From NCBI GenBank assembly GCA_004151065.3, contig NWUY0304541230.1, forward strand, positions 1 to 51,032: DNA of 51,032 bases, in the 5' to 3' direction. This stretch comes from Larix sibirica (lineage: Eukaryota; Streptophyta; Pinopsida; Pinales; Pinaceae). Positions within the stretch are counted from its first letter, which is position 1, and every line of letters begins with the position of its first letter. The notes under the pieces were generated by a model that was not told where the DNA came from, ran no database searches, and saw only the letters and a list, made by a program, of their open reading frames with translations. The position numbers and the translations under genes were made by a program. Shown here in pieces: positions 1 to 10,665 of the stretch.

Positions 1-299
1 TCGCCGGACCTATTTTAATAACCTTCAGTACGACAAATGGCTAAAAGATATGAAAAAATGGATGAAATATAGTATATATTGTAAAATAAAGCCATGAACT
101 AACCTTAGTAGGATTGTGACCAATCCAACAGAACCAACTTTAGCTAAGGGAGAACCGGTTTGAATAGAGTAAACATATTGGAAAATATAAGAACCGATCT
201 AAGTAAACTGATCAGAATAACTGGAAGATTCAGTTGGAGTTTGGAAGTTTATTGGGGTGCTATGCCAACTGATTAGAAAGCACACGTGTGAACTGATTA
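1..299. other. intergenic, nothing recognised
   Basis: I see no gene, tRNA or clear repeat in this AT-rich opening stretch. It precedes the first degenerate repeat block. Confidence 0.5.
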
Positions 300-1040
300 G
301 AGCAAAGAGCCAACCGATCGATCCACCAAAAGCTACACGGGTTCCACCAGAGGCCAGGAGTATTTCACCAGATGCCTTTAGCCTCTCAACAGAAGAAGCC
401 TTGAGTATTGAACCTCTCTAGCCTTTTGCCTGTAAACTGTAACACTTGTAACCAAGGGCCTCTCACCTTTTGTCCTTACCCTTTTGACAGAACCCTTTAC
501 TCAGGAAAACCAGATGCCTTTCAACTTTTGCCCTTAAACCTCAGCCTATACCACCAAGTCTAAAACCTTTTGCCAGAAGCCAGATGCCTTCAACCTTTGA
601 ATGAAAAAACCTTTTGCCAAATCCAGCAAGTCGGAAGGAAGCTGCCTTTACCCTTTTGCCAGTTACCAGGAGCCCTTAGCCTGTAACCCTTATAACCTTC
701 TGCCTTACCCTTGCACCACACCCTTGAAACTTCAGCCTTCACCACCAGCCAAGACAAGCCAAAGCCATCTTCAGCCTAACCAAGTCCAACAGGTAGGTAC
801 AACAGAAAGAAGAAGCCTGTAACCTTTACCCTTTTGCCTTAGCTACCATGGGACTTAGCCTGTGACTAAGGGCCACGTACACCAAGTCCAACAGATGAAT
901 CACCAGGTCCAACGGATAGATGCCTTTGAACAGATAGATGCTTTTGAACCTTCAGACAGAAGCCGCCTTGAACCTTTTGCCAAAAAAGTAAGTCCCACAG
1001 ATGCCATTAGACATAAACCAGTAAATATAAAACCATGCTG
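300..1040. repeat. degenerate short-word repeat block (CCTTTTGCC / CAGATGCCTT)
   Basis: The words CCTTTTGCC, CAGATGCCTT and AGCCTGTAACC recur many times with small changes. For example AGATGCCTT-type words occur near 371, 512, 583, 926 and 943. Open frames over this stretch, such as 601-822, are by-products of the repeat and show no family resemblance. It is a decayed minisatellite-like block, typical of the rest of the left half of the window. Confidence 0.65.
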
Positions 1041-1499
1041 TTACTTAGGTCGATTCTGCATTTGAGGAGCATAGGCCCATTGAGTGAAGTTGAGCAGCTG
1101 GATGATTTGGATTATTCCCACCGTTAGTCTTATGCCGGGAGTAGTATGCTGCCGGGAGTATTATGCCCACCGGGATATTAGGAAGGAGGGGAAGGAGCGG
1201 AATAACCAAATAGCCTTTATTTATTTTATCTATGCACAGTTGGAGTCCGGTCCCACAGTTGGGTGGGTGCCGTTCGTTACACAAGCGGTTAAACAACAGG
1301 TCTTAATAGATGGCCTTTCACTTGATGGATTTACTTTCTATTTCAAACTGATTAGTCTGTTATAATGAGGCTGGCCGGAAAGGAGCGGACAGAGGGGACC
1401 GGAAGTGAAGGAACCAGTGTGAAGGTTGTGCTTAGCTTATGGGATATTCACATATATAGAATGCAATCTTTGTGCTGTTAGTGGATTCTTTTAATGGCG
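1041..1499. other. intergenic, nothing recognised
   Basis: No gene is recognised. Two opposed open frames of 83 and 93 codons (1045-1296 and 1084-1365) overlap each other, have no recognisable motif and are probably chance. Confidence 0.45.
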
Positions 1500-1670
1500 A
1501 ATATGTCTTGGCTTGGATCCTTGGCTACTCAACTTGGATCCCCGGCGACAAGGGCTTGGATACTTGGCTGGGATAAGAGGATAAGAGGCTTGGATACTCT
1601 ACTGTGGCTGCTGCGCTATTCAACTGGACTACTCAACTTGGATACTCGGGCTGCTTGCTGGCTGGAATCA
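1500..1670. repeat. degenerate GGCTTGGATAC repeat
   Basis: The word CTTGGAT(A/C)C recurs about seven times in 170 bases, interspersed with ACTCAACTTGGAT. The open frame over it (1494-1679) is a consequence of the repeat. Confidence 0.6.
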
Positions 1671-1775
1671 GGAATTTAGAGGTTTGCTTTTTATCCAAAT
1701 AGGATTCTTACAAGCAGGGGATTTTGTAAGCATGCTATAAGGAAGGTGGAGTTTAGCTTCTTTTTTTATAATAAC

Positions 1776-1785
1776 GTATATAATG
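1776..1785 (+). promoter_or_regulatory. GTATATAATG motif, copy 1
   Basis: GTATATAATG follows AATAAC. The same ten bases occur at 15127-15136 and 41025-41034, with close variants at 14593-14602 and 27892-27900. AT-rich motifs with a TATA-type core act as plant mitochondrial promoters, but no gene follows this copy, so a promoter role is only a guess. Confidence 0.2.
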
Positions 1786-2079
1786 CAATACGGTGCAAAA
1801 GAACAGGCAGAAGGTTACACGTTGGATAATCTCATATATAATAGGAGATTAAGAGGAAGATCTCCATGAAAGGTAAGTTCATTCCTGCGAGACCGGCCCC
1901 CCGAATGTCCCTCTTTTCTTAAGCTGTCCTTAGGTTCCAGTGCAAGCCAGCAAGTTTTTACATTCTGAGAACGCCCCAACAAAGTAAAATAAAAGAAGTA
2001 TAGATGGTTTTACTTAATATGTCTTTGGTATGTATGAGTGAAAACGAATCACCCTCCCTCCGATAATAGCGATAGCTCT
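1786..2079. other. intergenic, nothing recognised
   Basis: Mixed-composition sequence with no gene or clear repeat that I can name. Confidence 0.4.
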
Positions 2080-3890
2080 CGTTCTTTCACCATCGATTGT
2101 GTGTTGACTGACTTAACGACTCTATCTGTGCTTAGCGGCAAGTTCATAAGCTGTTGCCATAACTAGCTCTACTCTCTGTGCTTAGCCGGAGCTGTTAGTG
2201 CTCTAATGACTGAACTCTCTGTAGTGGCTCTAATGACAGTTCAATAAGACTCTTTCTCTTAACCCTTTCTCTTAACCCTTTCTCTAACAACTACTTCTCT
2301 TCACCTCTTGAGTCCAACTCTTAGGTCTAAGTGATGTAGTTCCTGCTCTAACAATGTCTTAGCTCTATCTTTAGTTCATCTTGAATAGTAAACTCCTATT
2401 GCCGCTGACGCTAAGCTTAGATCTCTAGTTGCATTCTTACTGGTTTAGTTCCAGCTGACTTATGCAGGTTGAACCAATAGAACCAATATAAGTTAGTAAG
2501 AGCATTTCTTTCCCACTTAGTCCCACGAGCTACCAGCGAAGAAGCGTCTCCATTATTTGAAAGAAAGAGTTCCGTGTAGAGTTAAAGCGTCTTTAGAGTA
2601 AGGCCCTAAGGTCACTTGCCATAGAGTGCCCCGCCAGTAACTTGCCTTAAGCCTTAGAGTATGCCCTATGGTAATAGCCTTCCGTTCAAGCGCCGGAGTA
2701 ACTTGCCTTTTTAGACCAGTTCCAGTTCAAGCGTCTTTTCGGTCTTTATTTAGCCTTAGTCTTAAGCCGGTAGAGTAAGGTCCATGCGATAAGGTCTACT
2801 TGCTTTAGTCTTAGCCTTAGTCCAGTAAGTTCAAGCCAGCCTTCCGTCTACATTATTTGAAAAAGAGAATAATAAATAGGCCTTACTTCTAAGAGCTCTA
2901 GCGAATAAGCTATAAGGTAAGGTCAAGTCCATACACTTGTTTGTGTCTCCTGAGCTCTAGCGAAGAAGCTGTTGTATCCTTTTCAATCAGCACTAGACCC
3001 ATTGTTGTTTTTCACTATATGCTATTAGTATATAACTCTTATTTCTGCCTTCTTATCTTTCTAACTATGGAACCTGAGCTCCAGCGAAGAAGGGCCTTTC
3101 CCAGCTCCATAGAGTTAAAGCACTATTGCCTAGAGTTCAAGCCTTTGGACTGGCCGGCCGACTTCCGGTACTAGCTCTAGAGACAAGCCATATAGTTCAG
3201 CTGTATTTCCGAGCTTTAGCCTTAGTAACTAGAGTAAGGTCTTAGCTCTCTCTTTAGTTCGAGTTCTTCAGCCGAGACTTATAAACCCTAATTTCATTTC
3301 TTTTATATGTATCCTATTAGTATATAACATGTCTGTCTCCATTATTTGAAATAAAGAGCCCCGTGAAAGCCGGCTTACGGTCTACATCCGGACTTAGAGT
3401 GAAAGCCATAGTTCCGTGTCAGCTTTAGTCTTAGTCACTTGCCTACGGTATGGACTAGCTCTAGTCCTTGTCCCTGGTCTTAGTCCCATGCCTTAAGGTA
3501 ACTTGCTTTTCCGTGAGTGCCATACATAGAGTGAAAGCCTACTGCACTATAGACTTCCAGTTGTGTCCATTATGAGAAATAAAGAGGCCTTACCTTAGCT
3601 GAGCTCTAGTGAAGAGTCTCCATTCAAATAGAAATAATAGAACTCTTCTTTCTGCCTTCGGTAACTATTCTATTATGGCCTATTTCACTTTTATTGGTTT
3701 GTCCATTCTTTCTGCCTAACCTAATTAGTAGGTCAATCGTCCCACTAGTTGCAATCAATAGAAATTAGCTTTATTTCTAGTTCATATATAAATTCTATTT
3801 CTTTATTACTACTAGCCTTAGCCTACTACTTGCTTTAGTCTTAATACGTAAGCCCCGTCCGGGGGTAATATGGAGTCCCTCCTTCCTTGA
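2080..3890. repeat. degenerate repeat block (GAGCTCTAGCGAAGAAG / CTTAG words)
   Basis: Several longer words recur in a background of CTTAG, GCCTTAG and AGTAAGG. GAGCTCTAGCGAAGAAG-type words are near 2527, 2896, 2951, 3076 and 3603, and GTCTCCATTATTTGAAA-type words are near 2545, 2846 and 3327. The order and spacing are irregular, so this is a shuffled, decayed repeat array and not a clean tandem. No gene is visible in it. Confidence 0.65.
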
Positions 3891-3909
3891 TCACTGGCTA
3901 TCGGCTGCT

Positions 3910-4227
3910 ATGACCACTGGCTCTGATCTATGGCAATTGGTAACATGGGTTCTATTGACCCAATCAATCCATCAAGTGAAAGGCCATCTCTTCCTGGTTG
4001 TTTCCGGAGATAACCACCACTTCCTTCCGATTCTATTTCCCGCATTGCTTATTATATCTAAGGGGGGCCAGCCACTGCCTTTCCACTTTCTCTGTTGGCC
4101 TTCCTACATCCCCATACCCACCTATTATTCGACCATATCCCCCTTATTCTCCCCATTCAAGTACGTTTCGACTATTCCATATCTTTCAATTCATATGATT
4201 GGCCACCTTCCTTTATTTCTATCCTGA
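3910..4227 (+). CDS. unrecognised 105-codon open frame
   Basis: An ATG-to-stop frame of 105 codons, hydrophobic in its second half with many Pro, Ile, Phe and Tyr residues. A second frame (3998-4198) is open over the same bases. I recognise no family, see no start signal that plant mitochondria would use, and there is no neighbouring gene to suggest a role. It lies just outside the repeat block that ends near 3890. It is most likely a chance frame; I list it because it is one of the longer ones in the left part. Confidence 0.12.
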   Translation: MTTGSDLWQLVTWVLLTQSIHQVKGHLFLVVSGDNHHFLPILFPALLIISKGGQPLPFHFLCWPSYIPIPTYYSTISPLFSPFKYVSTIPYLSIHMIGHLPLFLS

Positions 4228-4559
4228 AACCTCAACCAATAAGTCAATGCTATTGCATAGTCTGAGCAATAGCGACACCTTGGCAAGCGGTTCCTAGTAG
4301 GTCGGGTCTCTCGTAGTGTCAGAAGTGCCGTCATAGAAGGGGCAGTACTGGTAAGCCTTAAACGATAACGGGACTTTGGATTTCCGCCATTAACAACCCC
4401 GGCCGGGAGCAACTACTCCTACTATACATGTCTTTGTACCGTGTTCGCATGGAGTAGCTGGTCCGGCAAGTGAATCCCGCAATAGAGAAAGTTTTACATT
4501 ACTAAAAACTGAAATAGTTCTGGAAACGGGAAACAGGCGCTGCCTTTATCTGTATTATA
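4228..4559. other. intergenic, nothing recognised
   Basis: No gene or clear repeat. The stretch has somewhat higher GC than its neighbours. Confidence 0.4.
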
Positions 4560-5060
4560 TTATGGGTAATTCGCTGCTGGAAGATCCCTATAAACAGGAA
4601 TAACTGCGTCTGGAACATCCGGAGCATCTGGAACACCTGTAGGATCACGATCATCAGTAACTGCATCACGATCACGAAGGTCGGAATCTTAAGCTCAACA
4701 ATTTGTCTTCATCTCTCTAATCCAAAGTAGAATCTCTCTCTCTTGATCATCAGAATCCTAATCTCGATCTCTAAACTCTGAATCTGGCTATCGATCTTAC
4801 TCTTTTACTGGTTTAAGGTAAGCAACTGGGTCTCGCTAAATAATATAAGAATCTTCCTATCAATTATGAAAGACTGGATCTGGATAACAAAGGTATGAAT
4901 CACGATAATCAGGAGGAACTGAATCTCGATCTCGCCCTGTCACTGTGCCTGGGTCATCTGAAGCTAGCTGTGATGCCGCTAGTTAAATAGGTGCTGCTGT
5001 TGGATCACTGGTATTATAAGTTGCTGCTACTACTGAGTTGCTACTGGATCTGCCAATCTA
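4560..5060. repeat. degenerate GGATC/ATCTGG block, partly coding-like
   Basis: Words such as GGATCACGATC, ATCTGGAACA and TCTCGATCTC recur. On the plus strand, about 30 codons near 4600-4690 read as a Gly/Ser/Thr/Ala/Arg-rich frame (ACT, TCT, GGA, GCA codons). This resembles the three-base periodic blocks at 8160-8750, 19020-19340, 24040-24930 and 39531-39870. Confidence 0.45.
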
Positions 5061-5352
5061 GAGGCAAGGGCACGGACTTCCCATTCTTCCCGTGTTATCC
5101 CGCCTCCTCATAGTCCTATTGATTTGGATTTCAATTTGTTAAGGTGAACTTATAAGTAAAAAGGTGTGCTTAATTGATGCAACCAGTGCAGTTTTAGAGA
5201 TACCGACGGGGTAGTGGGAATACTGTTAATAATTTCTAATTGAGCAAACTCGACTTTTTCCACTTTCCATAGCGATATATCATATACAATGATTCGTGCG
5301 TCGCATATAGCATGATTTATATTAGCAGGCTGAGCAGAAACAGTTCAGTTTC
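5061..5352. other. intergenic upstream of decayed frame
   Basis: No gene recognised. It leads into the decayed frame beginning at 5353. Confidence 0.4.
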
Positions 5353-5928
5353 ATGCATTATAGGGAGTTGGCCGAAGAAGGATGGACAAACCAATTGATG
5401 GAAAAATTGGCCCATAATATCCATTCCAAAGTAAGGAGAAGAAGATAAACAAACTCTCTTATTATCACCTTTCCTTATTATCATCTCGAATTAGAGGAAA
5501 TGCATAAATTAGTTACAGAGGTGCTAGCGACGGTGGGTCCTCGAGAATACGCTGTTAGTGGGGTTATGCACGAAGTAGGAAATCAGTTCTTATTTGTAGC
5601 TATCCATACACGGATTGGAGTTGTAACAGTGTGTCTTAGAACCATTTGAAAGCGGGTGCTCCAACGCTTTTCCTACTGGAGGCGAGAGCAAGGGGATACG
5701 ATAAAAATAAGTGTCTGTAAAGGCGTTTTATCATGGTGCCGCCATGTTGTTGATTTACTTTCCTGTGGTTACACAGAGTTACATCTGGGTGGAATTACGC
5801 GGAAAGACTTGGAGATAAAGGCCCTTGCTTTCTCTTCGAAGATCAGTATTTACAGAGCTAAGCGCATGCTAGATCGAAGGAAGGCGAGGGGCCCAGGTAC
5901 CATATTGGGAAGGGGATCGAATGAATAA
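5353..5928 (+). pseudogene. decayed reading frame, family not recognised
   Basis: One frame runs from an ATG at 5353 to a TAA at 5926-5928, interrupted by only a TAA at 5446-5448 and a TGA at 5647-5649. It would give about 190 residues. The composition is that of a real globular protein: mixed charged and hydrophobic residues, with a basic C-terminal end (RAKRMLDRRKARGPG near residues 172-186). The last 90 codons are an uninterrupted open frame of their own (5656-5928). Neither internal stop is explained by a length change, so the frame never shifts. I could not name the family. The pattern strand, helix, strand, helix after KISVCKG is vaguely like a small nucleic-acid-binding fold, but that is only an impression. 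If functional, it would need stop removal by RNA editing, which C-to-U editing cannot do. Confidence 0.35.
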
Positions 5929-6167
5929 ATGGTGGAATAATATAACAGTTTGGCTCCTCCGGTGTTCCCATCTCATTCCCCCTCCTTTCGGAAGGGTGAG
6001 GGGGAATATTGAATAAAGGATTTTCACGCTTTTAGAAGGAATAACCTATAGTTTGTTTTATAATTGCATAAAATCGAAGGAATCTATTTTAGCCAACCAG
6101 TTTGAATAAATTGGTTAGGGCGTTATGCATGAATTGAACAATATCTCCGTTTATGTATGTAGGTTCG
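5929..6167. other. intergenic, nothing recognised
   Basis: Contains a short C-rich/G-rich inverted pair (CCCCCTCCTTTCGG ... GGGTGAGGGGG near 5980-6005) that could form a hairpin just after the decayed frame. No gene is seen. Confidence 0.35.
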
Positions 6168-6207
6168 AGAGACGAAAGCCGGAAATTCCTTAAATTCCTT
6201 TACGTCT
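6168..6207 (+). repeat. partial copy of the tRNA-like element
   Basis: GAGAGACGAAAGCCGG here matches GAGAGACGAAAGCTGG at 6370 with one change. The downstream part contains CGTCT (6203-6207), which could pair with AGACG. The T-arm seen in the second copy is absent. It reads as a degenerate relative of the element at 6371-6424. Confidence 0.35.
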
Positions 6208-6370
6208 GACTGGATAATGAAGGGGGAAGATTGAAAGACTTATACACTATGGCTTAAACGCTATGGCATGGAATAACCTAACAGACCTTTGATTAGTTAG
6301 TAGTGGCGACGATTGGAATATTCTAATTAGAAGCACGACGGGACAGAGTAAGCAATTATAGGGAGGTTAG

Positions 6371-6424
6371 AGAGACGAAAGCTGGTTTGCTTTATTTTCT
6401 TTGGTTCGAATCCAAACGTCTCTG
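6371..6424 (+). ncRNA. 54-nt tRNA-like fold (t-element candidate)
   Basis: Three perfect helices are stacked as in a shortened tRNA. The acceptor is AGAGACG (6371-6377) with CGTCTCT (6417-6423), 7 bp. A D-arm-like hairpin has stem AAAGC/GCTTT (6378-6382, 6389-6393) and loop TGGTTT, which keeps the GG pair that tRNAs use to contact the T-loop. A T-arm has stem TTTGG/CCAAA and the canonical loop TTCGAAT (6400-6416). The anticodon arm is missing; only six bases separate the two hairpins. Plant mitochondria use such tRNA-like structures (t-elements) as cleavage signals for RNase P and RNase Z at mRNA ends. That role is inference; a tRNA gene with an internal deletion would look the same. Confidence 0.5.
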
Positions 6425-6779
6425 GTAAGGAGGAATAAAATGTGAAGATTTTATATACGTAATAACGCCAACGAGGTACGTTAAGTGACTCGACCAACGA
6501 GAGAGGAACAACTGCTCTATTAGGGGATTTTACCAATAAGTCCACAGGGGAAGAAAGAAAGGGTCATGCACAAAGTTCCAAACCAATAGGGTAAAGTGAG
6601 AATGCGAGATGGATGGATGGGCGGATACGGCAAAAAGATGAACCAGAGAAGGGATACTTAGTCCATTAGAGAAATACAATCATGTACACCATGATAACAT
6701 ATTACTAAATGTATGACATAGTACTAAACCATTCAACCACTGATCTAGTCAAGCATAGATAAAATAAACTACTCACACT
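6425..6779. other. intergenic, nothing recognised
   Basis: No gene recognised. ACGTTAAGTGACTC near 6478 recurs near 50738 upstream of atp1. Confidence 0.35.
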
Positions 6780-6915
6780 CATCAATACAGGGCAACATAC
6801 AAGCAGCAAAGTATAGCACAACATCATCAGGCACAGCATCATGGCATGGCAATAGGATCATGGCATCATAGTATCATCATCAAGTACCTATCTGATCATC
6901 ATCATCATAACGACT
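6780..6915. repeat. imperfect CAT/CATCAT microsatellite
   Basis: ATCATCATCATC, CATCATGGCATGG and similar runs dominate this stretch (for example 6820-6860 and 6876-6912). Confidence 0.65.
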
Positions 6916-7171
6916 GACGGGTTAGTTAAGGCAGAACTAGTCGAGGGCGAACTAGCTATAGGTGAACCCAAATGAGAAGAGCCTGCTGAGGAGGACAAAC
7001 TCGAACTAAAGGAGCCCGATGAGGATGGATAGGTAGCATAAAAGCTAGAACAAATTAGTGTTAACATATGAACAGTCGGCGTTTGTTACATAACTTCTAT
7101 ATCTCCGGGACCCATAACCCTCGAATCGAACCACCATCTCAAACGGAAAAGCAGTAATTTGTGCCATCATA

Positions 7172-7213
7172 ATCCGAACATGGCAGATCCGAACATGTAT
7201 TTATCCGAACATG
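7172..7213. repeat. ATCCGAACATG x3
   Basis: The 11-mer ATCCGAACATG occurs exactly at 7172, 7187 and 7203, a period of 15-16 bases. The surrounding sequence 6916-7780 holds no gene that I recognise. Confidence 0.7.
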
Positions 7214-7789
7214 GCATAAAGTAAAGAAAGTGAGGCAGGACAATAAAATATGTAACCTCTTAAGGAGGATTGAGAGAGGATTGATAACAGCCAGAACTAG
7301 GGATAGGGAAGCGATGGAAGTAAGGACTAGGGCAGGAGGACACAAGAGCAACACGACGGGATGACGGGGAGGATGGAGGAGGAAGGCAACACGAGAGATT
7401 GAGCAAGAGGAGAGCAGCTATCTGGCAAGCATTGAAAGCAAAGCTAGCTAATGTGAACCAACAAGAGTTTTACCCTTAATCAGGGTTTAAAGAAAAGTAG
7501 CAATAGATCAGCTTAAACCTGACCAATCGCTTGGAGGCTTGATAAACGCTAGGAGAGAGGGTTTGAGCGGGACGGGCTCCGCAGGACACTAAAGGGGGTA
7601 GCGGGCTCATGGGGTAGCGTCCCTTAGTCCTTAGTTATTAAAAAACGTGTTCCTTTGCACTGCACTGGTTACGCTCTCTGTTAGAACCCGATAAGCCAGC
7701 TCGCAAGCCAGCTATTACTCCCACCTAGCTAGCCAACAAGCCAGACCGTGAGAAAGTAAAAGCCAGCCGCTTCTTTTGATCCAGTTGGT

Positions 7790-8750
7790 TCAGCGGTTGT
7801 TTATTTCAAAGTCGATCCAGCATCAGTATAGGCAAAGGCCATAGAAGCATAGGTAGCAGGAACAACGAGAAAGGCAGGAGCATATAAGCCCATGGCATCC
7901 CTTCCATTTATATACCCCAGATTAAATACCCCATAGCATCCCTTCCAGTTACTGTTTGAGAGCCAGAAGCATTACACGACCCAGATCCAGTTTAAGCTGT
8001 TCGTGATCGATAGAAAATAAGAAAGTGTATTCCCTAGTCCCTGCTGCAAAGCCGGGGGTTAAAACACAGACCGGACAACATAAGTAGAGACAGCAAGAGA
8101 AAAGAAAGGGGTGGGAACAAAGAAAAAGTAATAATATAGTTGAAGTTGATCCCGTTGTTTAAATCATTTATTCACCAGTGAAATAACCCATTTTATAACC
8201 AGTTGATCCAGCCATGGATCTTGTGGCATACCCTCCCTTTCGATAGCTATAAGAAGCAAAGTAATAGCATATAAGCTAGCATCTCTTCCGGTTGTTATTT
8301 CTAAATATCAAGACCCAGTAGCAGTTGATCCAGCAGCACCCTTACTAGCAGCATATATACAAGCATCACCACCAGCGGAGCTCCTATATTGTACATACCC
8401 ATAGTCAGATGAAGCAGTTCCAGGACCAGCATATCTAGCCATAGTAGCCATTGATCCCGTAGATTCAGCTGTTTATTCTGTTGATTCCGATGATCCAGCA
8501 GCCGTTGATCCGGTTGAAGCATAAGAGACAAGAGCGAAGAAAGCAGCTAAAGTAGCAGTTTTATACCCAACATCAGTAGACCCAGAAACACCAGCAGCAC
8601 TAGACCCAGTCCTAGTAGATCCAGCAGAAGCAAAGGCAAAGGTAAAGGTGACAACCCAAGAATTGAAAGATCGAGATTCTTTTAACCCCACCACTTTTGC
8701 AGCATCACCATCACCGTAAGTAACCACTTGACAGAAGTGGGCAAACAACT
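7790..8750 (-). repeat. three-base periodic, Gly/Ser/Thr/Ala coding-like block
   Basis: Read on the minus strand from about 8640 down to 8221, one frame stays coherent for roughly 140 codons with only two stops. The codons are dominated by GCT, ACT, GGT, TCT, GGA and TCA, giving peptides such as AGSTRTGSSAAGVSGST. A one-base shift continues the same composition into 8160-8220. Words such as GCAGTTGATCC and CCAGCAGCA recur. One of the stops sits in a TAA-ACA-GCT context that also occurs in the related blocks, and TTTAAGCTG occurs at 7987. There is no protein family resemblance, so I call it a repeat, not a gene. Confidence 0.55.
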
Positions 8751-9944
8751 AACTTAGCTCCGTGGCTAGTCAATTTGTTCCCGTTGAGTCTCCCCGTCCG
8801 TCACACTTCCCCAAAACTATCAGTGTTTGGCACCACATAGATAGACTTGCATCCATAAACGTAGGTACCAGCGATACTTGCATCCGAAAACGTAGGTTAG
8901 GTATAACCCCGAAATAGTTCGTGCAACATCACCGTTTGTGAAGGGAAAATTACCCAGCTCACTAAGTATAACTTCAACGCTCCCGTGTGACTCTAGACTA
9001 TAAATGTATCCTAAAGGGAAACTATCTAGCCGATCATTCATTTACTTATTTATTTGCTTATGGGAAACCATTCTTCGCTGACCCTTTTGCTTAATTGAAC
9101 CGAAGGGCTGAGTTCATTCCTCCTAAGGGGGGAAGGCAGAGGGTAATTCGCCTAGGGATTAGTAAAAGAAAATAGGGTGAACAAAGTACTTATTGGTTGG
9201 CTGGCCTGACCTACCTTACTTTTATTTGGTTAGAAAGTAACTCTAACCTCCATTAGTTCAGGTTAATTAGTATTATATTATCTTGATCGGCATTTCATGG
9301 GGGAGCATGGAAAGAGAAGTTACATATCTAATTTCTTTTTTTCTTTTTATTGAAACCCAGAGAGAGCATATGAGTCAAAGGTCAAATAGAAGACTGCACC
9401 ATACATAAGACCGTATAATAAGATTTCATCGTAGAGTTGTATCGACAGGTAAGGTTAACAGGTGAGGTTAATGGATATGATATTCCGTATTATTATTGGC
9501 AGACCGTGATTGGTATTCAATGGAGAGAAGATTACCTCTATGTCTTTTTTATAAACTTCAACTTATAGGCTAAGGATGGATGGAAAGAAAGCACCTGCAG
9601 AGCTGCGGTAGATAGCGAGAAATACATGCTAGAAAGGCCGTTTCAAAGCCAAGATTGGTGATATCTGTTCCTCGAACCCAACTTGTATGATTTGATTGGT
9701 TACGTTCTCTTTAAACCAACCCCCCTTCCTTAACTCCTCTCCTTATCTTCCCTTATTTTTGAAGAAGCTTTAGTGTATCATGACTGAGTCAGAGTGAAAG
9801 AGTAACAGAGCAATGAGTCAGAGGTAGACTGGAAATGGTGCTAGAACGTGTTATAAGAGCCATTGATAGAGACGGTTTTCCCGCTTTCACTTATGCTTTC
9901 TTCCTTTGCTCAGTCTTCACTTTAGTTTTTCAACGTGACGTAAG
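8751..9944. other. intergenic, nothing recognised
   Basis: Roughly 1.2 kb with no recognisable gene, tRNA or strong repeat. CATCCATAAACGTAGGTA and CATCCGAAAACGTAGGTT near 8850 and 8880 are a small direct repeat. Confidence 0.4.
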
Positions 9945-10097
9945 CATTCGTGAACGTAAGGCTAGATAAGACTCGATTGACCACCCCACCTCTTTTTATG
10001 GGGGACTAGCTGGATCTTTACATCATTCGTGAACGTAAGGCTAAGAGAGATAAGCCACCTATTTTTATGGGAGACTATCTGGACCTTTACAAGGTCT
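9945..10097. repeat. 79-bp direct tandem duplication
   Basis: CATTCGTGAACGTAAGGCTA starts at 9945 and again at 10024, and the units continue in parallel (TTTTTATGGGGGACTAGCTGGATCTTTAC against TTTTTATGGGAGACTATCTGGACCTTTAC, each shown here as a compact description of the last third). The offset is 79 bp with several substitutions and a small deletion in the second unit. Confidence 0.75.
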
Positions 10098-10279
10098 TTT
10101 TGGTTGAGTTACTTCACAGATTCACATGTACTTTCACTAACTAATCCTCATTTGAAGGGATGATGTATGTGCACTTTCTTTCACCACCATGTTTCATAGT
10201 CTAGGGTGAGAAGGCATAGTTGAGAGGAGGAGACTTACTTATGGGCTTACATAGTAACTAATTGGACATACTTGTATAT

Positions 10280-10500
10280 TAGGTTGTAAGAACCCCCGTA
10301 AGGCAGAGGAGACCTTAGGGCGAGACAAAGTAGGGCAGACTACTTTGGTAAGGAAGAATCTAAGGCAGACACTTAGGTGAGGGGAGGGTAGGACTCCTCT
10401 TTGAAGAAGACAAACACAGATTAGGTAGGCTTCTTATCAGGGTAGGTTCAGGTAAAAGGTAAGCTTAGGCGAGAAGACAGACTCAGGTGGGGAAATAAAT
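10280..10500. repeat. degenerate TAAGGCAGAC / CTTAGG repeat
   Basis: Purine-rich words AAGGCAGA, GGCAGAC, CTTAGGTGAGG and GAGACAG recur. A similar patch (GTAAGGCAGAACCC ... GAGACAGAACCC) is at 11475-11530. No gene is visible. Confidence 0.55.
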
Positions 10501-10544
10501 CGGAACATATATTTGAATGATCCGCTAGTATTGACCTAACCGCT

Positions 10545-10665
10545 TTCATCAAAGTGAGCAGCTGTGCTCTACGGATCAAACTGTTTTAATTCAAGAGTGA
10601 AGTGAGCAGCTGGCACTGACTTAACCGCTTTTACCTTCAAGTCAAGGAAGGGTGAGTAGCTTGTT
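10545..10665. repeat. degenerate GTGAGCAGCTG repeat
   Basis: AAAGTGAGCAGCTG, GAAGTGAGCAGCTGG and GGGTGAGTAGCTTG are spaced about 50 bases apart, each near an AACCGCTTT(C/T) word. It looks like two and a half copies of a roughly 50-85 bp unit. Confidence 0.5.
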
